Source: Cacconaster sp045641345 (lineage in GTDB: Bacteria; Bacteroidota; Bacteroidia; Bacteroidales; UBA932). Taken from it: 64,000 nt of DNA. Position 1 is the stretch's first letter, and every line of letters begins with the position of its first letter. The translations under genes and the position numbers were made by a program. Location of the stretch: assembly GCA_045641345.1 (NCBI GenBank), contig JAZUGR010000030.1, positions 1 to 64,000 on the forward strand, in the 5' to 3' direction. A model generated the notes under the pieces. The model had not been told where the DNA came from. It worked only from the letters and a program-made list of their open reading frames with translations, and did no database searches. Positions 56,895 to 64,000 of the stretch are shown here, in pieces.

Positions 56895-58817
56895 CTATTC
56901 GTAGGCGTAGCCGGAGAAGTAAACGATGGAATGATGATCCGCTATTTCGCACCATTGCAGTTTGAAAAGCCCGTCTGCCCTCCTCTCGCCGTGCGGTATG
57001 TAATTCATCTTCTGTTCTTCCCGCGTTCCGTAGCGCAGATTATGTACCCAGGAACAATCGAGCATGGACTGGATTGCATAGGGCGTCGTGTAGCAGGCCA
57101 ACCAGGGTTTTGAGTATCCTGCGGGGGCTCCGTCATAATCCAGCAGCATCAGCTTCGAAATTTTATCCGCCCTGTAGAAATTCTTGTATTCCGTCGTTCC
57201 GCTTTCATAATAAAAGTCACACACCTTGTCAAGCATGGCACCGGAAACAAGTCTCTGGCTTGCAAGAACCTGCGGGTCGCCTTCGCCGAGGAACTGGAAG
57301 AAATCATAAGCGATATACGCGTAAGGAACGGGGTCGATCCCTGCCTTGGTCGCGGCAACCTGCATCGGCGTGGGCTCTAACACTTGAATATTACTTTTCA
57401 GATTATGTATGGCCATCCCGTTGCAGTCCAGAAATGACAGCGAAGGCTTATCTATCTTGAAATGTGCATCCTTGATGTAGCATATACGGCGCTTGGATTG
57501 CAGATTCAGGTCAACGTCCGTGTCGTTGTAATACTTCTGCAATTTCGTGGACCTCGTGTTGAGATCATTCAGAAGTTCATCGGGATCCCTGAGGGAACGC
57601 GTTTTCTTTCCAAGATACTTGCAGGCCTGCAGGTAAAACATAGCCCAATCGACACCGGTACCGACTGCTGCTATATCGGCAAGGCGGAACGTCTCACCGC
57701 CCAGGCCTCCTTCGTGTTCCCACGCAATCGTGGCAAGCAACATGTCGTCATATGCGGCGGGGAGACCGGATTTCATCCTGCCGCCATTCTGATATTCCGC
57801 ATTCTGGAGGTAATCTATCGTTGAGTAGAGCGTTTGGACAATCGTCTTGTCACCTTCTCCGGCCCATTGGGAAAGCATCCAATGTAAAATTCTGTAGTAT
57901 GAGGTGTCGCGCTGGCTCTCCGGCACCGCCATAAGAGCCTCGAAGTCTGTTCTGTATCCCGAGAAAGAATTGTTCAAGCTGTTCACATACATGTTTCTGG
58001 TGTTGATAACCTCCTGAAGCGACAGCAGGTCGATCTGGGTGGAAATCAGCTGGAGACTTTCCATTATTTCACCCATCTGTTCTTCAATCTTCCCAAGCTC
58101 ATCCAGAATTTGATAACATACGTCCATTATCTCCTGATTTGACGGATCATTTCCACACAATCCGACAACGCTCAATGCGCACGATGCCATGGAAACGGAA
58201 CCTGCGACAATATTGAATACATCCATCGCCGCACCTTTGGTCTGGGAACCGGTCAGGTCCTCATCCGTCAACTTGAAAATCTTTTTTGTAAGGTCCATCA
58301 CCCCGCGTCCGACGCCGGTGTCCCGGGACAGGCCTTCACCTTCGGGGATGACGAAATCGCGTGCGGGACGGTTTACCCACCAGCCGTCGGTGGTTTCGCT
58401 GCACCAAGCCAGATGAACGGTATCATTCCTCTGCGTGATGCAGGTCATATTCTTTTCTCCTTCCATAGTGAAGGTTGCCACTCCGCCATAGTTTCCGATT
58501 GAAGGAACGGTTATGGTGCCCTTGTTGGAGGATTCATCGTAACTCAGAGCGCCGGGCACAAGATTGACGCCACCTTTTTCTACACTGAAAGCGGAGAACC
58601 TCACGTCTGTCCCCGACACCTGCATCAGAAGGGGAATGACATCGCTCCCGGCGGAAACTTCTCTACCGGAAGTATCTGTCATCGCCCTGTCGGGATAATT
58701 GGTCCATACGCCCTCCTTGACCGGAGACTTGAAAGAAACTTCGTTGCCTTTCGAGCAGGATGAGAATGCGGCTGCCGCCGCGATGCCGAAAACTGCCAGT
58801 TTGAGTAGTCTTTTCAT
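56895..58817 (-). CDS. Lipoprotein with a possible helical pore-forming-like core; function unknown
   Basis: A 640-residue protein with lipobox AAFSSCSKG (Cys about 21). The N-terminal region to about residue 170 is beta-rich with fimbrillin/BACON-like spacing. Residues of about 205-230 form a hydrophobic stretch (NIVAGSVSMASCALSVVGLCG). A long amphipathic helix follows (VCYQILDELGKIEEQMGEIM, then ESLQLISTQIDLLSLQEVIN), then a helical domain with many Trp and Tyr. A hydrophobic hairpin followed by a coiled coil is the pattern of alpha-helical pore-forming toxins and of delta-endotoxin N-domains, but no such family is proven. Monocistronic, with its own -7 box and terminator. Confidence 0.6.
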   Translation of the reverse strand: MKRLLKLAVFGIAAAAAFSSCSKGNEVSFKSPVKEGVWTNYPDRAMTDTSGREVSAGSDVIPLLMQVSGTDVRFSAFSVEKGGVNLVPGALSYDESSNKGTITVPSIGNYGGVATFTMEGEKNMTCITQRNDTVHLAWCSETTDGWWVNRPARDFVIPEGEGLSRDTGVGRGVMDLTKKIFKLTDEDLTGSQTKGAAMDVFNIVAGSVSMASCALSVVGLCGNDPSNQEIMDVCYQILDELGKIEEQMGEIMESLQLISTQIDLLSLQEVINTRNMYVNSLNNSFSGYRTDFEALMAVPESQRDTSYYRILHWMLSQWAGEGDKTIVQTLYSTIDYLQNAEYQNGGRMKSGLPAAYDDMLLATIAWEHEGGLGGETFRLADIAAVGTGVDWAMFYLQACKYLGKKTRSLRDPDELLNDLNTRSTKLQKYYNDTDVDLNLQSKRRICYIKDAHFKIDKPSLSFLDCNGMAIHNLKSNIQVLEPTPMQVAATKAGIDPVPYAYIAYDFFQFLGEGDPQVLASQRLVSGAMLDKVCDFYYESGTTEYKNFYRADKISKLMLLDYDGAPAGYSKPWLACYTTPYAIQSMLDCSWVHNLRYGTREEQKMNYIPHGERRADGLFKLQWCEIADHHSIVYFSGYAYE

Positions 58818-58838
58818 AATTTATGACTTATTCTTATG

Positions 58839-58846
58839 CAAAGCTA
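58839..58846 (-). promoter_or_regulatory. -7 box of the helical lipoprotein gene
   Basis: TAGCTTTG on the minus strand fits TAnnTTTG, 21 bases before the ATG at 58817. No -33 TTG at the right distance. Confidence 0.5.
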
Positions 58847-58955
58847 GCAGTAATTTCGGAAATTTGGCACATATTTGAAATAGTAACGCAAAATTCCATC
58901 AGGAAAATAATTGAAAAGGGACCAGACCGCTCCAATATTTAGTAGCTTTGTTTAT

Positions 58956-59294
58956 TCAAAGATTCAGTCCGGATTCATCATTTAGCGGTTCAACACTCAC
59001 TGCACCGATGCAGTCCTTACAGCAAAGCAGAAGCAGAGCATAGCGGTCAAGTTCACTGATATCCGTATTCCTGAGAGCCACATCCAGCAACCATCCTTCC
59101 GGAATAAGCCCATCAAAGAAAGGGAAGAGAACAGATGACTTGTACGGCTTGTCGCTGAGCGGCAAGGTCAGGCTTACGGCGACAGGAGAGCCGGAAGCCA
59201 GATATTCCGCATCATATTGGAATTCATAGCCTTCATCCGTTTCTTTTAAAAGGCCGGCTCTCCTATTCTTAAATTTTACCAATGCTGCTTTCAT
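58956..59294 (-). CDS. Orphan HipA N-terminal-domain protein (HipS-like)
   Basis: A 112-residue protein containing the N-subdomain 1 of HipA-type kinases: AALVKFKNRRAGLL, PVAVSLTLPLSDKPYKS and FFDGLIPEGWLLDVALR, which matches the PFFDGLLPEG signature. In HipBST systems this part is a separate gene, HipS, which acts as antitoxin to the kinase HipT; HipB is a DNA-binding protein. Here neither a kinase nor an HTH gene is adjacent: the gene stands between a lipoprotein gene and a divergent surface-protein gene. The start is ATG at 59294; GTG just before it is in frame but less likely. Confidence 0.78.
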   Translation of the reverse strand: MKAALVKFKNRRAGLLKETDEGYEFQYDAEYLASGSPVAVSLTLPLSDKPYKSSVLFPFFDGLIPEGWLLDVALRNTDISELDRYALLLLCCKDCIGAVSVEPLNDESGLNL

Positions 59295-59347
59295 CACTCG
59301 TTACTTTTCTTCTTATGAGATGAGATATAACTTTACAAATAAATGAT

Positions 59348-59355
59348 TATCTTTG
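59348..59355 (+). promoter_or_regulatory. -7 box of the second beta-helix lipoprotein gene
   Basis: TATCTTTG fits TAnnTTTG, 20 bases before the ATG at 59376. No clear -33 element. Confidence 0.5.
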
Positions 59356-59375
59356 GAGGTTGACGATAATTTGAT

Positions 59376-62300
59376 ATGAAAAAAGCACTGATTGCATTTG
59401 CGACAATCCTGGCCATAGCGGCAGGATGTTCAAAGGAAAACTTCGAATCCCTTTCAATCACCAGAAACGGCTCTTTCGGCGGAAAATCCGTTGCCACGGC
59501 AACCATAGCCTCCGACCTGGACAGGGCTACACTCGACGTTGATGACCTCAAGCAGGTATGGGTCGAGGGCGACTGCATCGGAATATCCAACAAAACTGAT
59601 GCCGGGCACGAATTCGCCAAATTCACCCTCGTCTCCGGGGAGGGCACTTCCGAAGGAGAATTCGAATCAGCCGATGAAGTGGGCAAAGACTCCGTTTACT
59701 ATGCCGTATATCCTTATTCGTCGACAAGCACGATAACGGTGGCCCCCCAGGCTCCCGCTTCCATATCGGTGCAGTATCCGTCACGTCTCACCTTCGACGA
59801 AGACTTCATCGTGGCCGAAGGCCCCAATTTCATGGTGGCCCGCAGCAAGGACAAGGAAAAGTTCTATTTCCGCAACATCTGCTCATATATACAAATGACC
59901 GTAACCGGGCCTGACGACATCTACATCCAGTCGCTTATCCTCAGGAGCGCCGACGGGAGCGCAATCAACGGCAATGCGTCAATCACTTTCAACGGCGACT
60001 CCCCTGTGGTTGAATTCGACGGCAGCGGAACCGACGTCAACTTCATATCCTGCGGTGAAGACGGATTCCCCTTCGCCGACGAACCTTTCAGCATAGCCGT
60101 CCCTCCCACCCTCGAAAACGGATTCAGCATAACGATAGTCGCAACCGACGGGCAGGAGATGACAGTATCAAGCAGCAACCCCGTGGGCCGCAACACGATA
60201 ATGAAGATGCCCACGATTGAGTTCGCTCCCGTAGCGGTTGAATGCGCCGAAATCGGTCAGGAGAGATATACGTCGATTGCAGAGGCCGTCAATGCGGCCA
60301 ATGACCTGGGCGAGGCCTGCACCATCAGGATTATCGACGACTGCCATATCACATCCGATGCCGAGTTCAAGAACGAAGACGCTGCCGTTACGTTCGACCT
60401 CAACGGACATTCCGTCACGGGAATATCCGACTTCAACCTCAAGATATCCGAAACCTCCGAAGGGGTTGTCATAACCGACTCCCAAGGTACCGGAAGCCTC
60501 GGCAATGCGGATTCCAACACCCCGGCCGTGGAGTCATACGGCATCCTTACCGTGGAAAGCGGCACAATAAAGGGCGGCAACTGCGCAGTCAAACTCCATT
60601 CCGGCAGTTTTACAATGAACGGCGGAACCCTCGAGAGCATCGGCACAACAACGTCGGGCCGCACCCTGCGCGTCGATTCGGAATCGGGTGATGCAATGGA
60701 TTCGATCGAAATCAACGGTGGTGAGATAAAATCGAACAAATACGGCATCTACGTAAGTTACTGCGAAAAGGTAACAATCAACGACTGCAAAATAACCTCC
60801 GACGGCTGCCCGGTATATATATCATCCGGAACAGCCGAAATCAAGAGCGGAATATTCACATCATATTCAAGTCAGGCACTCGCAGCCGGGGCATCGGCGG
60901 ATGCCGAAATCAGCGGAGGCTATTTCACTTCAGCTCCCAATTATGCCATCATCTCCGGCGCGATCCTCAAGGGCGGATACTACTCCCGTTCGGTCAACAA
61001 CGACCTGGTTGCCGCCGGATATTTCTCCAACATCTGCGACATAACCTACGAAGGTCTCCACTACAGTTACATAGTCGAGCCCAAGCCGCAATACGAGGCC
61101 ACAATCAAGGTCGGTGAGGCCGATCCCATCAACAAGACCACCATTGCGGAGGCGCTCCTGATGGCCAACCAGCAGAGCGAGGACTGCCTCATCACCCTCC
61201 TGTCAGACTGCCGTCTCACCGAAAAGATTCCGGTGGCATCAGACAACGCAATAACCCTCGACCTTGCGGGCAAGACCCTCATAACCAACTCCGACAAACG
61301 TTTTGAAATAAACGGCACCAACTCCAACCTTACAATCAGGAGCAGTGTCGAAGACGGTCGCGTACAGCACGACCACACAGGTTCGGCCGTCGTCCTCCTC
61401 AACAAGGGAACCTTCACCCTCGAAAGCGGAGAACTGCTCAGCGCCGCGAAGGCAGCATATTACACCCTCGACGCAAAGGGAGGCACCGTGAACGTCAAGG
61501 GCGGCAAGATATATGGCGAATATTACGAGGCTGCAAGCTTCACCAACAGCAAGGCATACATCTCAGGAGGTGAACTCGTGGCCAACTATACCGGCGAAGA
61601 GAGCAAGAACACGCTGGCAGCGATCTACTTCGGCACCGGAGCCGACGTTCACATAAGCGGCGGCAAAATGAACAACGCATATTTCTCCAGCAACATAACG
61701 GGGCTTGAATTCACTTCGGGAGGAACCATCAGCATCGATACGCTGACCACCTACGGCAACGTAATCCTCAACGGCGGTAAATTCGACCCCATAGTATTCT
61801 CTCCGATGGGCAGCGCCATCAAGGTTGAAATAAACGGAGGAGAGTTCACTGCCACGGGCAGCAAATCCGCCGTAACCAAAGTAGGCTCGGGAGTAATTGA
61901 CGTCAAGAACGGCTCCTTTACTGCGGACAAGGGATTTGCCCTTGACGTGCAGGTAGGTACGGCCAACGTAAGCGGCGGTGAATTCACTTCGGCCTACGGT
62001 GGCATCCGCACTTCCACCACAACCAACATCAGCGGTACGGCCACAGTCGCCGTAAGCGGAGCCGAAGGGGCGCAGGCATTCGCCCTCTATCTCGGCAACT
62101 CCAAGATAGGGCCCGGCAAGTTCAACATCTCCGGCGGCAAGTTCACTTCGTCATACCGCGGTCTCCACCGCTACAGCGGCGACTTCAGCATATCGGGCGG
62201 CACCTTTGCAGCAGGCGAACAAACCATAAACGCCGGCAATCTGAGCAGCCCCATCGTTGAGATCAAGGGAGGATACTTCTCCTCCACCTGCGACACCACA

Positions 62301-63815
62301 GGCATTTTCGTGGGCAAGAATTTCGAGAACACCGTATCCACTGGATGCTGGTTCAGCAAGGCCATCGACGAGAGCTACCTCAAAACGGGTTGCACGCTCG
62401 ATTCGTCATCCCCTGTCACAATCGACGGAATAACCTATACCCACCAGGTGGTCGGCCAATATTATGCAGCATCGCTCAACGGCACGGGCTACGCCACCTT
62501 CGAGGCGGCGCTCGAGGAGGCCAACAAACTCTCCGAGCCCGGCACCATCAAGCTGTTGGACGACATAGTGCTTCAGGATACAGCCAGATTTACCAACACC
62601 ATCGGGATAACTCTCGACCTAGCCGGCAAAGAAATGAAGGGAGGTGTCTATTGCATCAACCCCAAGGGCGGCAATCTCACCATCGACGACTCCTCGGATG
62701 AAAAGACGGGCAAGATCGAGGCTTCGGGCAACTATGTAGTTTATGTCAGCAACGGAGGAGCGGCAACCCTCAAAGAAGGCGCAATCAAGAACACTGCGGC
62801 AAAGGGTGCCAAGGGAGGAAAGGGCATCTACTGCAACGGCGGCACCTGCACCCTCAATATCGATGGAGGCTCGGTTACCACAACCGACTCTGCAGCGGTA
62901 GCCCTCTACGCAGCCAAGTGCAACATCACCGGTGGAAAGATAACCAGCAAGAACCCCAACGATGCCGCAACGGCAGGAAGCACTTGTTATCTCGGCACGG
63001 TTGCAGCACGAAACGCCGCAAATCTTACGATATCGGGTGACGCACAAATAGAGAATACGGCCGGTATTGCACTGTATTCATATTACGGATCTTCGACAAC
63101 CAAAACGGCAAACGTAACGATTACCGGAGGCACGATAACCAGCACGGCCAAGGATGCAATCTACGCCAGCACCACCACGCTTGAGATAAGCGGCGGAACG
63201 ATAACGGCAAAGGACTCCTCGGCAATCGTGCTGTACCGCTCGAAGGCCACGATATCGGGGGATGCCACAGTCAAGTCGTCGATGAAAGCTCAGGCCAGTT
63301 CGGCAAAACAGGATCCCAATGCTCATTTTGGAGCGGTTTCTGTAATACAGTCAACGCTTGATATGGAAGGCGGCAGCATAACCAACGACGAGGCCATTGC
63401 TCTTTATTCATACGGAACGGCAAATTATCCGTGCACGGTCAATGTCAGCGGAGGCGCAATCACAGGAATATTCCACGGAATCTATCCTTATTTCCGCTCC
63501 ACAATCAACGTGACCGGAGGCGCCATAGAGTCGACATATACACCGGCAAGTGACAAACTTGTCTCGTCAACTTCCGCTCCAATCTATACCAACATGACCT
63601 CCAACACGACAATCAACGTTTCAGGCGGGTACTTCAAGAGCGCAAGCAACTATGTGCTCAGATCTGCCGGGGAAAACAGCGGCAAGGCATTCGTCATAAC
63701 AGGCGGCAAGTACAACAAAACCCCTGAACAGGACGCCTACATCAAGGTTGCCGACGGCTACTCCGTAAAGGACCTCTCCGAAGGCGACTACAAGTTCGAG
63801 GTGACGAAAGACTGA
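59376..63815 (+). CDS. Large surface lipoprotein: paralogue of the 50997-55193 protein, fimbrillin-like plus three beta-helix modules
   Basis: A 1479-residue protein. Its N-terminus (MKKALIAFATILAIAAGCSK) nearly matches that of the protein at 50997. Residues of about 40-290 are fimbrillin-like (VWVEGDCIGISN, YYAVYPYSSTST, FYFRNICSYIQMTV). Modules begin at about 297 (YTSIAEAVNAANDLGEAC), 587 (TTIAEALLMANQQSEDC) and 1038 (YATFEAALEEANKLSEPG), each followed by V/I-T-x-D-L-A/N-G and beta-helix rungs rich in I-S-G-G-x-F. Linkers such as VTIDGITYTHQVV recur before modules and match VTIGGVTYTYIV in the paralogue. It has its own promoter, so it is separate from the first operon. Function is not shown; surface stalk or adhesin is inference. 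Confidence 0.82.
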   Translation: MKKALIAFATILAIAAGCSKENFESLSITRNGSFGGKSVATATIASDLDRATLDVDDLKQVWVEGDCIGISNKTDAGHEFAKFTLVSGEGTSEGEFESADEVGKDSVYYAVYPYSSTSTITVAPQAPASISVQYPSRLTFDEDFIVAEGPNFMVARSKDKEKFYFRNICSYIQMTVTGPDDIYIQSLILRSADGSAINGNASITFNGDSPVVEFDGSGTDVNFISCGEDGFPFADEPFSIAVPPTLENGFSITIVATDGQEMTVSSSNPVGRNTIMKMPTIEFAPVAVECAEIGQERYTSIAEAVNAANDLGEACTIRIIDDCHITSDAEFKNEDAAVTFDLNGHSVTGISDFNLKISETSEGVVITDSQGTGSLGNADSNTPAVESYGILTVESGTIKGGNCAVKLHSGSFTMNGGTLESIGTTTSGRTLRVDSESGDAMDSIEINGGEIKSNKYGIYVSYCEKVTINDCKITSDGCPVYISSGTAEIKSGIFTSYSSQALAAGASADAEISGGYFTSAPNYAIISGAILKGGYYSRSVNNDLVAAGYFSNICDITYEGLHYSYIVEPKPQYEATIKVGEADPINKTTIAEALLMANQQSEDCLITLLSDCRLTEKIPVASDNAITLDLAGKTLITNSDKRFEINGTNSNLTIRSSVEDGRVQHDHTGSAVVLLNKGTFTLESGELLSAAKAAYYTLDAKGGTVNVKGGKIYGEYYEAASFTNSKAYISGGELVANYTGEESKNTLAAIYFGTGADVHISGGKMNNAYFSSNITGLEFTSGGTISIDTLTTYGNVILNGGKFDPIVFSPMGSAIKVEINGGEFTATGSKSAVTKVGSGVIDVKNGSFTADKGFALDVQVGTANVSGGEFTSAYGGIRTSTTTNISGTATVAVSGAEGAQAFALYLGNSKIGPGKFNISGGKFTSSYRGLHRYSGDFSISGGTFAAGEQTINAGNLSSPIVEIKGGYFSSTCDTTGIFVGKNFENTVSTGCWFSKAIDESYLKTGCTLDSSSPVTIDGITYTHQVVGQYYAASLNGTGYATFEAALEEANKLSEPGTIKLLDDIVLQDTARFTNTIGITLDLAGKEMKGGVYCINPKGGNLTIDDSSDEKTGKIEASGNYVVYVSNGGAATLKEGAIKNTAAKGAKGGKGIYCNGGTCTLNIDGGSVTTTDSAAVALYAAKCNITGGKITSKNPNDAATAGSTCYLGTVAARNAANLTISGDAQIENTAGIALYSYYGSSTTKTANVTITGGTITSTAKDAIYASTTTLEISGGTITAKDSSAIVLYRSKATISGDATVKSSMKAQASSAKQDPNAHFGAVSVIQSTLDMEGGSITNDEAIALYSYGTANYPCTVNVSGGAITGIFHGIYPYFRSTINVTGGAIESTYTPASDKLVSSTSAPIYTNMTSNTTINVSGGYFKSASNYVLRSAGENSGKAFVITGGKYNKTPEQDAYIKVADGYSVKDLSEGDYKFEVTKD

Positions 63816-63836
63816 CCGGACACTGACCGGACAACT

Positions 63837-63918
63837 CACTGAAATATCTCTCCCCTCAAGGCACGACGCTTCCGCGGTCTTTCAGACAAAGTGCCTTGAG
63901 GGGAGAGATATTTCAGTG
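63837..63918. repeat. Perfect 28-bp inverted repeat after the second beta-helix gene
   Basis: The left arm 63837-63864 begins CACTGAAATATCTC and the right arm 63891-63918 ends GATATTTCAGTG; they are perfect reverse complements over 28 bases with a 26-base spacer. The gene stop (63815) is 21 bases to the left. As RNA it makes a long hairpin with no T-run. The rest of the window (63919-64000) has short repeats of GGAATT/TTCCG type and no ORF. Confidence 0.85.
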
Positions 63919-64000
63919 CCGTTCGGACGGAAATTCCGGCCAAAGATCCCGTTGGAATTCCGGCAGGAGGTTCCGTCGGAATTTCAGACGAATGTTCCGG

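Overview
The window is a gene-dense, GC-rich chromosomal segment of an anaerobic member of the order Bacteroidales, with a Rikenellaceae/Alistipes-like flavour. The genus is inference. The evidence is: repeated Bacteroidetes-type promoters (TTG, about 19-21 bases, TAnnTTTG) ahead of tRNAs and many genes; almost no Shine-Dalgarno sequences; many lipoproteins with a Cys near residue 20; fimbrillin-like surface modules; a TonB-plug outer-membrane barrel; desulfoferrodoxin; and an Rpn-type nuclease. No prophage, integrase, IS element or CRISPR array was seen.

Layout. 0-10 kb is mostly housekeeping: outer-membrane barrel, GlgX debranching enzyme, MntP manganese exporter, tRNA-Glu, nadD, gmk, a pseudouridine synthase, a gate-domain membrane protein and dnaK. 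10-18.4 kb holds a secreted hydrolase, a K+/H+ antiporter and a GNAT protein, then a divergent type-II fatty-acid/polyketide-like cassette: ACP and two hotdog dehydratases on the minus strand; ketosynthase, CrtI-like oxidoreductase and ketoreductase on the plus strand. It resembles the core of an aryl-polyene-type pathway, but the starter and tailoring genes are absent. 18.6-30.5 kb holds a MATE transporter fused to an anti-sigma-like ATPase domain, a FliB-like Cys cluster protein, a divergent SpoIIE-type phosphatase, a large alpha-2-macroglobulin, a GT2 and an ArnT-like glycosyltransferase. 30.4-35.3 kb is a minus-strand operon LemA, DUF2207, fimbrillin-glutamine-amidotransferase fusion, PHP protein. 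35.3-42.2 kb holds formyl-THF ligase, a lipoprotein hydrolase with a sugar-isomerase-like gene, desulfoferrodoxin divergent from a LysR regulator, a YegP-like protein and two lipoproteins. 42.2-48.8 kb holds initiator tRNA, a TPR protein followed by a stand-alone condensation domain and an adenylate-forming ligase, then tdk, rsmI and a ComEA-like protein.

48.8-64 kb is an accessory surface region. A promoter at 48760 precedes a fimbrillin-LRR lipoprotein, a 44-residue peptide gene and a 1398-residue beta-helix lipoprotein. Then come an Rpn nuclease gene with a decayed second copy and 39-bp repeats, a lipoprotein with a possible pore-forming helical core, an orphan HipA N-terminal-domain gene, and a 1479-residue paralogue of the beta-helix protein. 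Inverted repeats follow the last gene.

Main themes. One N-terminal lipidated fimbrillin-like module is reused with different C-terminal parts (amidase, LRR, beta-helix). Two split acyl/peptidyl assembly units (14 kb and 43 kb) could work together. A membrane partner-switching module sits at 18.6-23.3 kb.
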